From positions 25,131 to 89,130 of IMG/VR virus record IMGVR_UViG_3300035199_001057: DNA of 64,000 nucleotides. One strand, 5' to 3'. Position 1 is the stretch's first letter, and the number at the start of each line of letters is the position of its first letter. The DNA comes from a virus. Shown one piece after another: positions 38,643-47,015 of the stretch. The notes under the pieces were generated by a model that did not search any database, was not told the DNA's origin, and saw nothing but the letters and a program-made list of their open reading frames with translations. The translations under genes and the position numbers were made by a program.

Positions 38643-39274
38643 CTGTTTGCCTCGGTATACACTTTATACTTAGAGAGATCTTGATATTCTATAGCCAAAT
38701 CTTCATTATCGTCTTTTATGCCCAGCATCAATGTGGCGCCCTTTGCTGCTATCTCAGGAAGCATATAATAATTCCAACCAAGCATGTCAAATTTTTCTTC
38801 TAAATGGCCGAGACCTTCGCGGCGGCCAAAATATGAGGCTCTTATGAACCATTCATAAGCATCCTTATTATCAGTCAATATCATTCCTCCTTTGCCACAC
38901 TTTAAAAACTTATTAGGGCCGCTAAAAGATAAACAATGGAATTGGCCCGGTATATACATATTTTTTTTAAAGGTTAGCGCGCTGTCCCAAATAGGAAAGG
39001 GCTCTAATTGATATTGACCCTTTAACTTTTTACCTATAATCGCATGGTGTTCTTGATCAAATTTAACCTTATTCCCGGCATGAATAATAGCACATGGCAC
39101 AGACATAAAAGTTCTTGCCGGGATGGTGATCTCTTCACCTTCTATTTTTAAATATTTCATACAAAGAAATAAAGCGTTGGTCGCATTATCAACCGCTACA
39201 GCATAGGGCGCACCGCTATATTCAGCTACGATCTCTTCAAACATTCTTATAACTTTATAGGGATTGTGTTTCAT
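38639..39274 (-). CDS. Truncated DegT/DnrJ/EryC1-type PLP protein, 211 aa
   Basis: The sequence follows the first 60% of sugar aminotransferases: YAVAVDNATNALFLCMKYL, EITIPARTFMSVPCAIIHAG, IWDSALTF (PLP-binding Asp) and LSFSGPNKFLKCGKGGMIL, where K122 would be the PLP lysine, displaced by one residue from the usual SFHxxK spacing. Family members have about 370 aa, so the C-terminal small domain is missing. It could be a degenerate enzyme or a sugar-binding PLP protein. A strong sigma70 promoter (39298-39326) is directly upstream, with only a weak ribosome site (AAAAGAA). Confidence 0.7.
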   Translation of the reverse strand: MKHNPYKVIRMFEEIVAEYSGAPYAVAVDNATNALFLCMKYLKIEGEEITIPARTFMSVPCAIIHAGNKVKFDQEHHAIIGKKLKGQYQLEPFPIWDSALTFKKNMYIPGQFHCLSFSGPNKFLKCGKGGMILTDNKDAYEWFIRASYFGRREGLGHLEEKFDMLGWNYYMLPEIAAKGATLMLGIKDDNEDLAIEYQDLSKYKVYTEANR

Positions 39275-39297
39275 TATTTTTTCTTTTGTGTGTAGTC

Positions 39298-39326
39298 ATT
39301 ATATCACTTTTTTTATTTTTTTTCAA
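39298..39326 (-). promoter_or_regulatory. Sigma70-type promoter for the radical SAM/dideoxysugar genes
   Basis: On the minus strand TTGAAA (39321-39326) and a perfect TATAAT (39298-39303) are separated by 17 bases. Transcription would begin near 39291, about 17 bases before the ATG at 39274. It lies in the only gap (63 bases) between the CgeB-GT9 gene and the DegT-like gene, inside an otherwise overlapping gene run. Confidence 0.75.
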
Positions 39327-39337
39327 GTAAGTCAAGA

Positions 39338-41050
39338 CTAAAAATCCCACTTTTTAAAATTTTCATAAACATATTGAGGCGCCGGGCGCCATTCGTATTC
39401 TCCCAGAAACAAAACAGGGGTATTGTGAGGGTTCCAATTTTCTTCATATCGTTGCGCATCGGACTTTTTCGACCATACCACGTGGGGGCAACCGCACAAC
39501 GATGCCAAATGCATTGGACCAGAAGAGGGGCCAATAGCTGCGCAGGCGTTTGAAAGTAGTGCTACGGTTTCCTCAAGTGGGATGTCGCGACAGTCTTTAG
39601 TACCCTCGATATGAAAAGCCTGCGCCGTCGTGCCAATGGACACAACACTATAACCGTCCGCGAGAAGAAGACCAACAAGTTCGCTCCAATTGTCGACCGA
39701 CCAGTTATCATCTTTACGTAACTCTCTCGCGCGGGCGTGAATTATAACAGTCTTGGAAGATTCTTCCCCCAATTTCTCTTGAAATTTCACATAGTTAGGG
39801 ACAATCAGGTGTTTGCTAAAGGGCTGTGGTTCTGTGAAGTGGGTATAAGGAGGGTTACCTACGCGTTTTGGCGCAGCCCAGGTGATATTCCACCCATCAT
39901 ACTCTTCGAATATCGCTTGAAACGTATCGCGATTGAGCTTGTGATCATGCATGAAAAAGGAATCCGCAAGACCGCCTGTTGCCGCATACCCAATAAAACG
40001 AGTCGCAAAATCTTTATATAGATACTCAGATGTGGGGCGCGCAATACAGACGGTTTCGTCGTAATGTTGCGACAGTTCGCGTATATACGCCTGCCACGCA
40101 AACAATTCCCAGCCAAACTCCCCTATCCAAGGCCCCGCAATCAAAACCTTGGGCTTTTGTACTTGAAAAGCTTTCTTTTCTAGCTGCTCTTCGTAATGTT
40201 TCACCACTCGCACAGCCCATTGATCACGCGTATACTTTTGTACTTCCTGATGTCCGGCTGTACTAATTCGCTGGCGCTCTTCTGGATGTTCTAAATAATA
40301 GTCAATTTTCGCGTTTAAATCGTCAATATCTTCAAAAATAACAAGATGTTCGCCATCTTGAAAGGTTTTTTCGCGACCTTCCCAATCGTCGGATAAAACA
40401 AACCCTTTGGCTCCCAAAAGCTTATAAATCCTGTCAGAAGCACCGGCAGTCGTACAAAAATTTAAATTAATCTTGCTGCGGCTAGCAATTTCTGAGTGTT
40501 TTTCGCCAAAAGCATTTGATATGACTTCTACACCGGCAGTCACTTGTTCGATTTTTCTTCGACGTTCTCCATAGAGATTCCCAATGAATGACACATCAAT
40601 ATCTTCCTCCAAATCCTTTGGGAACTCTAGATCCGAATCAAAACCATCAGGCACTAAAAACCCATGAGGGTTGTATTTCTTTGCTTCCTGAAGTACATTC
40701 TCTTTGTCACAACAAAAATAATCGCAATTTTTAGTTTTTTCAATAAATTCCGGGGTATTATAGGTTACGAGAGGGTCCGGGAACCAATAGCATAGCGCTG
40801 TCATTGAGCGACATATTTTAAAAACCTTAAGAGCGACGCCCGTGGCCTTGGCAAAGATAACCAAATCAGGCTTTTCTTCTTTTACCGTATTTACTATTTC
40901 ATCGTTACAAGCTGCGTATCCTAGCGCCTCTTGGCGGTGCGGGGTGCTATAAGGGATAACGGTGTGTCCTAGCTTCTGTAATCCCCGAAATTGAGAGGTA
41001 TTAGAGGATACTCCCTCGTTGTCGAACCTAGCTGCGTATAGTATTTTCAT
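39338..41050 (-). CDS. Two-domain glycosyltransferase: CgeB-like GT plus GT9 (heptosyltransferase-like)
   Basis: The N-terminal 300 residues resemble CgeB/GT4-type transferases (DVSFIGNLYGERRRKIEQ, INLNFCTTAGASDRIYKLLG, EGREKTFQDGEHLVIFEDID). The C-terminal half, from about residue 305, has the GT9 pattern of ADP-heptose:LPS heptosyltransferases (KVLIAGPWIGEFGWELFAW, SKTVIIHARARELRKDDNW, AIGPSSGPMHLASLCGCPHV). A heptosyltransferase-type domain next to an HldA/HldC-like pathway suggests an NDP-heptose-like donor. Its ATG overlaps the HAD gene stop by 4 bases. Confidence 0.8.
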   Translation of the reverse strand: MKILYAARFDNEGVSSNTSQFRGLQKLGHTVIPYSTPHRQEALGYAACNDEIVNTVKEEKPDLVIFAKATGVALKVFKICRSMTALCYWFPDPLVTYNTPEFIEKTKNCDYFCCDKENVLQEAKKYNPHGFLVPDGFDSDLEFPKDLEEDIDVSFIGNLYGERRRKIEQVTAGVEVISNAFGEKHSEIASRSKINLNFCTTAGASDRIYKLLGAKGFVLSDDWEGREKTFQDGEHLVIFEDIDDLNAKIDYYLEHPEERQRISTAGHQEVQKYTRDQWAVRVVKHYEEQLEKKAFQVQKPKVLIAGPWIGEFGWELFAWQAYIRELSQHYDETVCIARPTSEYLYKDFATRFIGYAATGGLADSFFMHDHKLNRDTFQAIFEEYDGWNITWAAPKRVGNPPYTHFTEPQPFSKHLIVPNYVKFQEKLGEESSKTVIIHARARELRKDDNWSVDNWSELVGLLLADGYSVVSIGTTAQAFHIEGTKDCRDIPLEETVALLSNACAAIGPSSGPMHLASLCGCPHVVWSKKSDAQRYEENWNPHNTPVLFLGEYEWRPAPQYVYENFKKWDF

Positions 41051-41367
41051 TTTTCGAAAAACTCCCCGTCGTTAATTGCTTTGTCGTCGATGTAAAAATC
41101 AGCGGCCGGTTTCCCCAGCATTAGCTTGTGGAACTGAACCCCCCACTCTCTCAATTGCTGATAAGTGAAATCATATAAGAGCCGATAAGATTCTAATTCA
41201 TTCTGATTGGTGCGCCCCATGCCGCGGGCCGTGAGCATGATAATAGTATGACCAGCATCATAAAGGGAGTTTACCCTTTGGATGCGATCCCGGTGAGGTG
41301 TGGACTTCTCATAATCGCTTCCTTCGGTGGCGCAAATTGTTCCATCAATATCAAACACATACGTCAT
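41047..41367 (-). CDS. HAD-family sugar-phosphatase-like protein, 106 aa
   Basis: I chose the ATG at 41367, which overlaps the transaldolase stop by one base (TAATG). The protein has VFDIDGTICAT (motif I), TIIMLTARGMG (motif II) and KPAADFYIDDKAI (motif IV) and no cap domain. Capsule and LPS loci carry such small HADs. Between a transaldolase-like enzyme and a GT9 domain, it is the best candidate for the GmhB step (removing the 7- or 5-phosphate after 1-phosphorylation), but true GmhB has a different and longer sequence. Confidence 0.75.
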   Translation of the reverse strand: MTYVFDIDGTICATEGSDYEKSTPHRDRIQRVNSLYDAGHTIIMLTARGMGRTNQNELESYRLLYDFTYQQLREWGVQFHKLMLGKPAADFYIDDKAINDGEFFEK

Positions 41368-42032
41368 TATTCTATCCAATGAGAGAAATCTTTTAAAAAC
41401 CCTTCGACGGATTCATCGGTTTTGGGATGCTTAGTCGCCGCTACCAAAACTTTATAACCCGCAGTGACAATATGCGCACCGTTCGCCCATGCGTCTTCGA
41501 CATCATAAGCATTGCGAATGCTGCCGGCAATAATTTCACAATTTAAATTATTAATATTAATAACTTGACGCGTACGTTGAAGAACCTTAGCTGGGTTTCC
41601 TTGAACATCCAAAAGGCGATTGTAAAATAAAGATACATAGCGCGCCCCAGCATGCGCGGCCAACTGTAACTGTGTTGCTGAGAAACAACACGTACAATTA
41701 ACTTCTATGCCCGCTTCCGTTAAGTCGTGTACAACTTGGAGTTCCTCATAGCCAATGGGGATTTTAATATTAAGATTGGAATACCCAATTTTTTCTTTCA
41801 TTTCAAAGGCTTGGTGGAGCATCGCGGAAGGCTCCTGCGCAAAAACTTCTGCGCTCAGCGGAACATTTCCATACGTGCTACATAAAAACGCGATCTTTTT
41901 AATGTGCTCAAAGAAGTCTGCTTTAGGCTCTTTGGCTAACAATGAAGGGTTGGTTGTCACCCCGCGAATCACTCCCTTTTTAAGAGCGTCTTCAATCTCA
42001 ACTAAATTTGCGGTGTCTAAAAAGTATTTCAT
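41367..42032 (-). CDS. Transaldolase-like protein (TalC/fructose-6-phosphate aldolase type)
   Basis: The 221-aa protein has the short transaldolase layout: MKYFLDTANLVEIEDALKKG, GVTTNPSLLAKE, NLNIKIPIGYEELQ (the Schiff-base Lys in NIKIP) and AGARYVSLFYNRLLDVQ. This family, found in cyanophages as talC, forms or exchanges three-carbon units between sugar phosphates. Here it sits with a class II aldolase and an RpiB-type isomerase, so it may produce a ketose phosphate (such as sedoheptulose-7-phosphate) for nucleotide-sugar synthesis rather than for host carbon flux. Confidence 0.88.
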   Translation of the reverse strand: MKYFLDTANLVEIEDALKKGVIRGVTTNPSLLAKEPKADFFEHIKKIAFLCSTYGNVPLSAEVFAQEPSAMLHQAFEMKEKIGYSNLNIKIPIGYEELQVVHDLTEAGIEVNCTCCFSATQLQLAAHAGARYVSLFYNRLLDVQGNPAKVLQRTRQVININNLNCEIIAGSIRNAYDVEDAWANGAHIVTAGYKVLVAATKHPKTDESVEGFLKDFSHWIE

Positions 42033-42454
42033 TCGGTATCCTCCGTGTGTACATATGTGGTGCCATCCTCAACAATATGAGAATCGCCGTCGTCATCGCG
42101 TGTTGAGGTTTCAATTATTACACAATCTGTTACAGCCATGCGCATATGCATGAGGCCGACAGGAATGTGAAAAAGATCCCCCTCGTTTAAAATCAATGAA
42201 GTATTCTTTGCGCGTCCAATGCGCATACCTACCTTGAGAATCCCACGTTCAATATAATAAGATTCTTCTTTTTTAACGTGATATTCCAAACTGCTTTGTG
42301 TCCCTTTGCGCATAAAGATTCGCTTTACAGTATAATCGGGACCCTGAGCTAATGTCCTCATGTCCCCCCAATATTTCTCAACCACAGGAAGAGATGGGGC
42401 TTTCATGGGAACGTTTTGAATTCCATAGAGAATGTCGGTGCCCTTATTGGCCAT
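42029..42454 (-). CDS. Cupin protein, sugar-phosphate isomerase type
   Basis: The ATG at 42454 is preceded by GGAG; a longer frame reaches 42472 without a ribosome site. The single cupin barrel is like the C-terminal part of type II mannose-6-phosphate isomerases: KRIFMRKGTQSSLEYHVKKE and YYIERGILKVGM, then GDLFHIPVGLMHMRMA, which places His, Glu and His as metal ligands. It lies between the class II aldolase and transaldolase genes, so an aldose-ketose isomerase or epimerase step is plausible. It is not the dTDP-sugar 3,5-epimerase, which is longer and differs in motif. Confidence 0.7.
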   Translation of the reverse strand: MANKGTDILYGIQNVPMKAPSLPVVEKYWGDMRTLAQGPDYTVKRIFMRKGTQSSLEYHVKKEESYYIERGILKVGMRIGRAKNTSLILNEGDLFHIPVGLMHMRMAVTDCVIIETSTRDDDGDSHIVEDGTTYVHTEDTE

Positions 42455-43139
42455 AATATTTTTTATCTCCATGTTTGCGCAAAAAATGTTTGTCTAGCAA
42501 TGCTGAATCACAGGTTACAGTTCTATTATAGCGCATTGGGCGCGTTAATACCAGAGTTTTATACGCCATTTCTGCGATATTTTCCAAAACAATGGCGCAC
42601 TCAAGCGCTTCTTCCATTGAACTCCCCCACACAAACACTCCATGTGCCGGCGAAAGAGCCGCTTTCACCGACATGGGTGAAATATTTCTTGTAGTAAAAT
42701 GGTCTATAATTTTCAAACCTGTATTCTTCTCATAGTCCGTTTGGATTTCTTCTTCCGTCAAGTCTTCCACCACTGGAATAGGGCCATAAAAATAGTCAGC
42801 ATGGGTAGTGCCAAAGCATGGAATGTCCAACTTGGCCTGGGCAAAAATAGTACAATACTTGGAATGAGTGTGTACTATGCTATTGATTGCGGGAAACGCG
42901 TTATACAGGGCCAAGTGAGTGGGAGTATCCACCGATGGCTTTTTACCTTTCAGGTGGCGACCGGTCTTCAGATCCACTGTCGCTATATCCCTAGTCATTA
43001 GTTCCTCAAAAGGCACTCCCGATGGCTTGATGTACATGCGGTCGCCCGATTTAGTTCGACAACTGGCGTTCCCCCAAGTTAAAATGACGAGTCCTTCGTT
43101 AATAAGGGCCTGATTTGTTTTAATTAATTTTTTTAACAT
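42444..43139 (-). CDS. Class II aldolase/epimerase (fuculose-phosphate aldolase family)
   Basis: The 231-aa protein has the family's zinc site: THLALYNAFPAINSIVHTHSKYCT, with the HTHS motif, and a third His further on (TTHADYFYG). NEGLVILTWGNASCRTKSGD is the phosphate-binding N-terminus with Asn and Ser. Family members split fuculose-1-phosphate or rhamnulose-1-phosphate, or epimerise ribulose-5-phosphate. In reverse they condense glycolaldehyde or lactaldehyde with DHAP. The gene overlaps the HldA-like kinase by 20 bases and the cupin by 11, so they are co-translated. Confidence 0.85.
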   Translation of the reverse strand: MLKKLIKTNQALINEGLVILTWGNASCRTKSGDRMYIKPSGVPFEELMTRDIATVDLKTGRHLKGKKPSVDTPTHLALYNAFPAINSIVHTHSKYCTIFAQAKLDIPCFGTTHADYFYGPIPVVEDLTEEEIQTDYEKNTGLKIIDHFTTRNISPMSVKAALSPAHGVFVWGSSMEEALECAIVLENIAEMAYKTLVLTRPMRYNRTVTCDSALLDKHFLRKHGDKKYYGQ

Positions 43140-44061
43140 AGTCTCTAAACGTTTCGTAAGCAGGAGTACCGCTGCCGCGTTGCTGGACCGCCAAACCTGC
43201 CCATATATTACTCAGCTTCAGGGCCTCGACCGGGCGGCGTTTGTAATCAGTCATGCTGAGGAGGGCTAAAAAACTGTCGCCTGCTCCACATGTATCTACG
43301 ACGCGTATGGAATCAAGGGCCGAAACGTCCCATATCCGGTCTAAAACTAGTTGGGCGCCCTCGTCACCGCGGGTTATACATAGATTAGCATTGAATAGCT
43401 TTTGCAACTCGCGTACATTGGCCGTGTGAATTGCGCAATTGTCGGTGAACTCCGCTTGGTTGAGACAAATCAAATCAACGTCTTTGTACAATAAATGATT
43501 AGAGGTGTGCGTTGAAGTTTGAGAACTCGCTATAATGGGCGCAGTGCTATTTTCCTTCACGATCCTCACAATTGGCGCGCTTAAAAGGCCGCCGCGATAA
43601 TCAACCAATACTACCCTATCATACTCTTCTTCCAGCGCACGTTGGAGCACTTCTATATTGTGCGCAGATAACTCCGCTAGGCCACCGCCTCTGTTCACCT
43701 GAAGATGTTTATAGGCAGTGTCGCCATGCGCAATCCAATAGCGGCTTTTAACAATATTTTCATATTCTTCTTCATATAACCCTATGAAATTAAGGCGCTC
43801 CTCTTTGTGCTCTTCCAGGGTGTGCCGATATTCGTCATTACCCACGAGAGTTACAAATGTACATTGTGCGCCAAGGGCTAATATATTTTTTACTACGTTG
43901 TACGCGCCACCAAAAGAGTATTCCTTCGAAGTTTCGACCGCCTTAAGAGTGGGGCTTTCCAAAGAAAGCCCAGCCGCGTCCGCATGAATAGTGGCATCAA
44001 GGATGCTGTCTCCAATGACCAAAACGTGAACATTTTTGAAGGATTTAATTATTTCTTCCAT
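43120..44061 (-). CDS. PfkB-family sugar kinase, HldA/RfaE-I-like
   Basis: It resembles the kinase half of HldE (D-beta-D-heptose-7-phosphate 1-kinase): VHVLVIGDSILDATIHADAAG at the N-terminus, SFGGAYNVVKNILALGAQ for substrate binding, and RVVDTCGAGDSFLALLSM with the catalytic Asp. The length (313 aa) is the usual size of a stand-alone HldA. The following gene (44049-44921) carries the nucleotidyltransferase half, so HldE is split, with an RpiB domain added. Together they would make ADP-heptose or a related NDP-sugar. Confidence 0.85.
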   Translation of the reverse strand: MEEIIKSFKNVHVLVIGDSILDATIHADAAGLSLESPTLKAVETSKEYSFGGAYNVVKNILALGAQCTFVTLVGNDEYRHTLEEHKEERLNFIGLYEEEYENIVKSRYWIAHGDTAYKHLQVNRGGGLAELSAHNIEVLQRALEEEYDRVVLVDYRGGLLSAPIVRIVKENSTAPIIASSQTSTHTSNHLLYKDVDLICLNQAEFTDNCAIHTANVRELQKLFNANLCITRGDEGAQLVLDRIWDVSALDSIRVVDTCGAGDSFLALLSMTDYKRRPVEALKLSNIWAGLAVQQRGSGTPAYETFRDYVKKIN

Positions 44062-44921
44062 GTCTCTTTAGACCGCGCTTTTTTAATAATTTCAGTGGTA
44101 GAGTAATTGTCGACAAAAGGGCAGATCTTTATTTCAATATCCGCGGATACATTGTCTCGTTCGCGCACTTCGTCGGCTGTCCATTCCCCCCCTTTTACGA
44201 GGATGTCTGGTTGAATAGATTCGCGCGTATCGTGTGGATCCACATTATCAAATATAATAACCTGATCCACTGGCGCCAAGGACTCTAAGACTTTTTTGCG
44301 ATCGGACTCTGTGTTAATAGGCCTTGATGGGCCTTTAAATTCTCGTACCGCTGCGTCCGAATTAATGCCAACCACGAGCTTGTTGCCCAAGCTCTTCGCG
44401 AACCTCAATAGTTCAATATGACCCGTATGAATGATATCAAACACACCGTTGGTAAAAACAATCTTTTCCCCTTTGTTTTTAGAAAGCTTTTCTATTCGCT
44501 TAACATGGCGTCCCTCCCCAAAGTCGGTGCCGAACCATGAATCCAAAATATGTTGCACTTGTTGATAGGGAGTGAGCCAGCTTCCGAGGCAAAGTACATT
44601 AGCATTATTATGCTCGCGGCACTTAGGGGCTGTAAACTCGTTGTGTATTAAAGCAGCGCGTACTGTTTCATGTCTATTGGCCGCAATGCTCATGCCCACG
44701 CCAGTGCCACAAATTAAAATACCTTTGGCAACCTCTCCATCCGTGATAATGTGAGAAAGTTGATCCGCGTAGTCAACATAATCTACTTTTATATCTTCTT
44801 GGTGGGGGCCCAAGTCTAGGGGAACAATGCCGTGCTCTTTTAGATACTTCTTAATTTGGGCTTTGAGGGTAAACCCGTTGTGGTCAGAGGCAATAACAAC
44901 TATGGATGGAGCTTCTTTCAT
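44049..44921 (-). CDS. RpiB-type isomerase fused to HldC/RfaE-II-type nucleotidyltransferase
   Basis: Residues 1-145 are a ribose-5-phosphate isomerase B/LacAB-type domain: IVVIASDHNGFTLKAQIKK, then GILICGTGVGMSIAANRH, with catalytic Cys71, and CREHNNANVLCLGSW. Residues 150-290 are an HldC-type nucleotidyltransferase: VFTNGVFDIIHTGHIELLR with the HxGH motif (165-168), VGINSDAAVREFKGPSRPIN, and DILVKGGEW. I chose the ATG at 44921 (RBS AAGAGA) over an upstream frame. The protein could turn a ketose phosphate into an aldose phosphate and, after the neighbouring kinase has acted, nucleotidylate the 1-phosphate. This fusion is unusual. Confidence 0.85.
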   Translation of the reverse strand: MKEAPSIVVIASDHNGFTLKAQIKKYLKEHGIVPLDLGPHQEDIKVDYVDYADQLSHIITDGEVAKGILICGTGVGMSIAANRHETVRAALIHNEFTAPKCREHNNANVLCLGSWLTPYQQVQHILDSWFGTDFGEGRHVKRIEKLSKNKGEKIVFTNGVFDIIHTGHIELLRFAKSLGNKLVVGINSDAAVREFKGPSRPINTESDRKKVLESLAPVDQVIIFDNVDPHDTRESIQPDILVKGGEWTADEVRERDNVSADIEIKICPFVDNYSTTEIIKKARSKETWKK

Positions 44922-44925
44922 TATA

Positions 44926-45768
44926 TTATTTCTCTTGTAGTAATGCCATAAACAATTCATATGCGCGCCCGCGTCGGGAAATAAGATCCGCGAGCAACTC
45001 TTCGCCACTCAACGTAAAACATTCCTCGCTGGCGAAGCCTAGCATTTTTTTCTTTGTAAGAAGTTTACAGTTAAGCATCTTGGCTTCCGCAGCTAGGCGA
45101 CAAAAAGTCTCCAACACTTGAGGAAAGAAAACCAACACTTTATACTGCGCTAGTTGCGCTAAAAGTTCTTTTTCTCCGCAAGGTTCGATATCATCAAAAG
45201 AGATATTGTTTTTTTTACAATACTCCGCCGCCTGGTAATATCCCTTAACAGGGTTCCTAGATTTAAGTATAGCATATTCTCTAGTTTTTGCAACCCCCAT
45301 GAGCGACTGGATGTATTTTAGCTTCGAATCCTCCCAGAGACTACAACCGATATTATATACGTTAGTAATTTGAAGGTTGTTCTCCATTATTGTTTTACAT
45401 ATATCGCTCAAGACCACCACTCCATGAGCATTTCTATAAAAATCTTGATTGATCAACTGTTCGGCGGGTACAACAAAATCGCGAAAAACGCTCGGATCTC
45501 GGGTTCTTACATATTTGTGATCATGTTCATAGATAATATATTTTTTTTGACGAAGCTCTTGTTTAAAATATTCGGGGAGTTGCGTGAAATTTCCAAGTAT
45601 AAATGTGTCATACTGAGAGAGGGTTTTGTCTGTGACGGTTGCGCATTGAATCTTGTCTATATGAATATTCTGAAAAGCAAGGTGGTTAATTAAGACGCTG
45701 TCATTTGATTCACCGCCCCCAAGATATTGGTCTCGGAAAATGTCGGCCACAAAAGCTACTTTTTTCAC
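44926..45768 (-). CDS. Glycosyltransferase-like protein, 280 aa
   Basis: I chose the GTG at 45768, which gives a 4-base GTGA overlap with the upstream gene and a clean N-terminus VKKVAFVADIFRDQYLGGGE. It has the GGGE loop of GT4-like enzymes, YIIYEHDHKYVRTRDPSVFR and a C-terminal VLVFFPQVLETFCRLAAEAKM that corresponds to the nucleotide-sugar-binding ExxxxxxxE-type motif. It probably belongs to the GT-B superfamily. It is the third of three adjacent glycosyltransferase-like genes. Confidence 0.68.
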   Translation of the reverse strand: MKKVAFVADIFRDQYLGGGESNDSVLINHLAFQNIHIDKIQCATVTDKTLSQYDTFILGNFTQLPEYFKQELRQKKYIIYEHDHKYVRTRDPSVFRDFVVPAEQLINQDFYRNAHGVVVLSDICKTIMENNLQITNVYNIGCSLWEDSKLKYIQSLMGVAKTREYAILKSRNPVKGYYQAAEYCKKNNISFDDIEPCGEKELLAQLAQYKVLVFFPQVLETFCRLAAEAKMLNCKLLTKKKMLGFASEECFTLSGEELLADLISRRGRAYELFMALLQEK

Positions 45769-47015
45769 GCGATTTCTACTTCGTCTAAGGTGCGCCCCCA
45801 TGCCACATCTGTTCGATGTCTCTCGATAACCGCCGCCATCTTCGCATACTGGTTTTCCTCAGAAAAGTTCTTTAGGATCCACTTTTGAAGCTTTTTGGCT
45901 TGAGACTTATAGCGGCCATGGTCTTTGTATACTTCTCGCAGGCGCATCTTGTAAGAACCTTGCTGGGGAAAACACCACATGGAGTCTTTTTGAATCACCC
46001 CTTCCCATACAGCCTCGGGCTGGACAGGGCCAATGTCACACCCAACGGTGGCAAAATGGGGGCGCATCTTCTCGCGGCCTTTCTTGTCTTTTTTAGGCAT
46101 ACAGAGAAAATCTAAGTATCCACTCCACTCAGGCGCTAGAACCGGAAGCCCGGAATAAGCGGCCTCGAAATGAGGGAGGCCAAAACCTTCGCCATGGGCC
46201 AGGGAAACAAAGGCCTTAATTGTGGGAGAGATATAAAGGGAATGGATCTCCTCTTCAGACATATCTCCATGTAACAGGTATACCTTGCATTGTCGAGCAG
46301 GATAGGGAGAGAGTAGTTTCCGAAGTGTGTTCATTGCCATTCTTCGATCAAGCAGGGATCCGCCCTTCGAAAAGGTTTTAACAACGAGGCCAACATCAGG
46401 ATTGTCAATAAATTCCTCCACGAACCAGCGGACTGTATTTTCCACATTTTTTCGAGGGCCCCACTGGGCCATGGTCAAGAAGTTAAACTTTGTCGTTAAA
46501 GATAAGTCCAAGTCGACCTTCTTATAATTTTTTACAGGGTAGTGTACCACTTCTACGTTTGGATTACATCTCAAAGTAATCTGCTGTCCGGTAGTTTTGT
46601 GGGTGCCCTCGTATTCAGTGCCAACTAAGCTATTTCTTCCATGAGAAGAAACCGTTATGACCTCATCCATCATGTTTGCGCGTTCGAGCCATACAGGTGC
46701 CACTTTGGTAGTTTCTATTCCTGCGGTTACACCAATATTAATAGGGGCAATACGCTCCCACTCATTTGGAATTCCCACTTGGATGCTCATATCAATAGGC
46801 AACTGTTGTTGTTGAAGTTGAACCGTTTTGCCAACCAAGGAGTCAAGCCATTGTCGTTCTTCGGTGTCTTCCCAGACCCAACTAGATTGTCCCCACTCAG
46901 TAGGGGCAAAATATATATCTATTCCTTCGACTTTGCGCAATGCGCGCAATACAAACCGAGCATGTTCGCCGTACCCGGTACGAGTCAGCGCTGGGCCTTT
47001 TACTAATACTTTCAT
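45765..47015 (-). CDS. GT4-type glycosyltransferase
   Basis: The 416-aa GT-B protein opens MKVLVKGPALTRTGYGEHAR and has the sugar-nucleotide motif AFVSLAHGEGFGLPHFEAAY, with the ExxxxxE pair and the typical GLPHFEA, plus FNFLTMAQWGPRKNVENTVR at the domain junction. It would transfer a sugar from a nucleotide donor to a growing glycan. Its start overlaps the stop of the next upstream gene by one base, and its end overlaps the 280-aa gene, which suggests coupled translation and a common pathway. Confidence 0.85.
   Translation of the reverse strand: MKVLVKGPALTRTGYGEHARFVLRALRKVEGIDIYFAPTEWGQSSWVWEDTEERQWLDSLVGKTVQLQQQQLPIDMSIQVGIPNEWERIAPINIGVTAGIETTKVAPVWLERANMMDEVITVSSHGRNSLVGTEYEGTHKTTGQQITLRCNPNVEVVHYPVKNYKKVDLDLSLTTKFNFLTMAQWGPRKNVENTVRWFVEEFIDNPDVGLVVKTFSKGGSLLDRRMAMNTLRKLLSPYPARQCKVYLLHGDMSEEEIHSLYISPTIKAFVSLAHGEGFGLPHFEAAYSGLPVLAPEWSGYLDFLCMPKKDKKGREKMRPHFATVGCDIGPVQPEAVWEGVIQKDSMWCFPQQGSYKMRLREVYKDHGRYKSQAKKLQKWILKNFSEENQYAKMAAVIERHRTDVAWGRTLDEVEIA

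Noticed and set aside
41367-42032. Transaldolase as a photosynthetic-host metabolic gene like cyanophage talC
   Set aside because: No photosynthesis genes are present, and it sits in a nucleotide-sugar gene run.
42029-42454. Cupin as dTDP-4-dehydrorhamnose 3,5-epimerase (rfbC)
   Set aside because: It is too short and lacks the RmlC motifs; it resembles the cupin part of mannose-6-phosphate isomerases.
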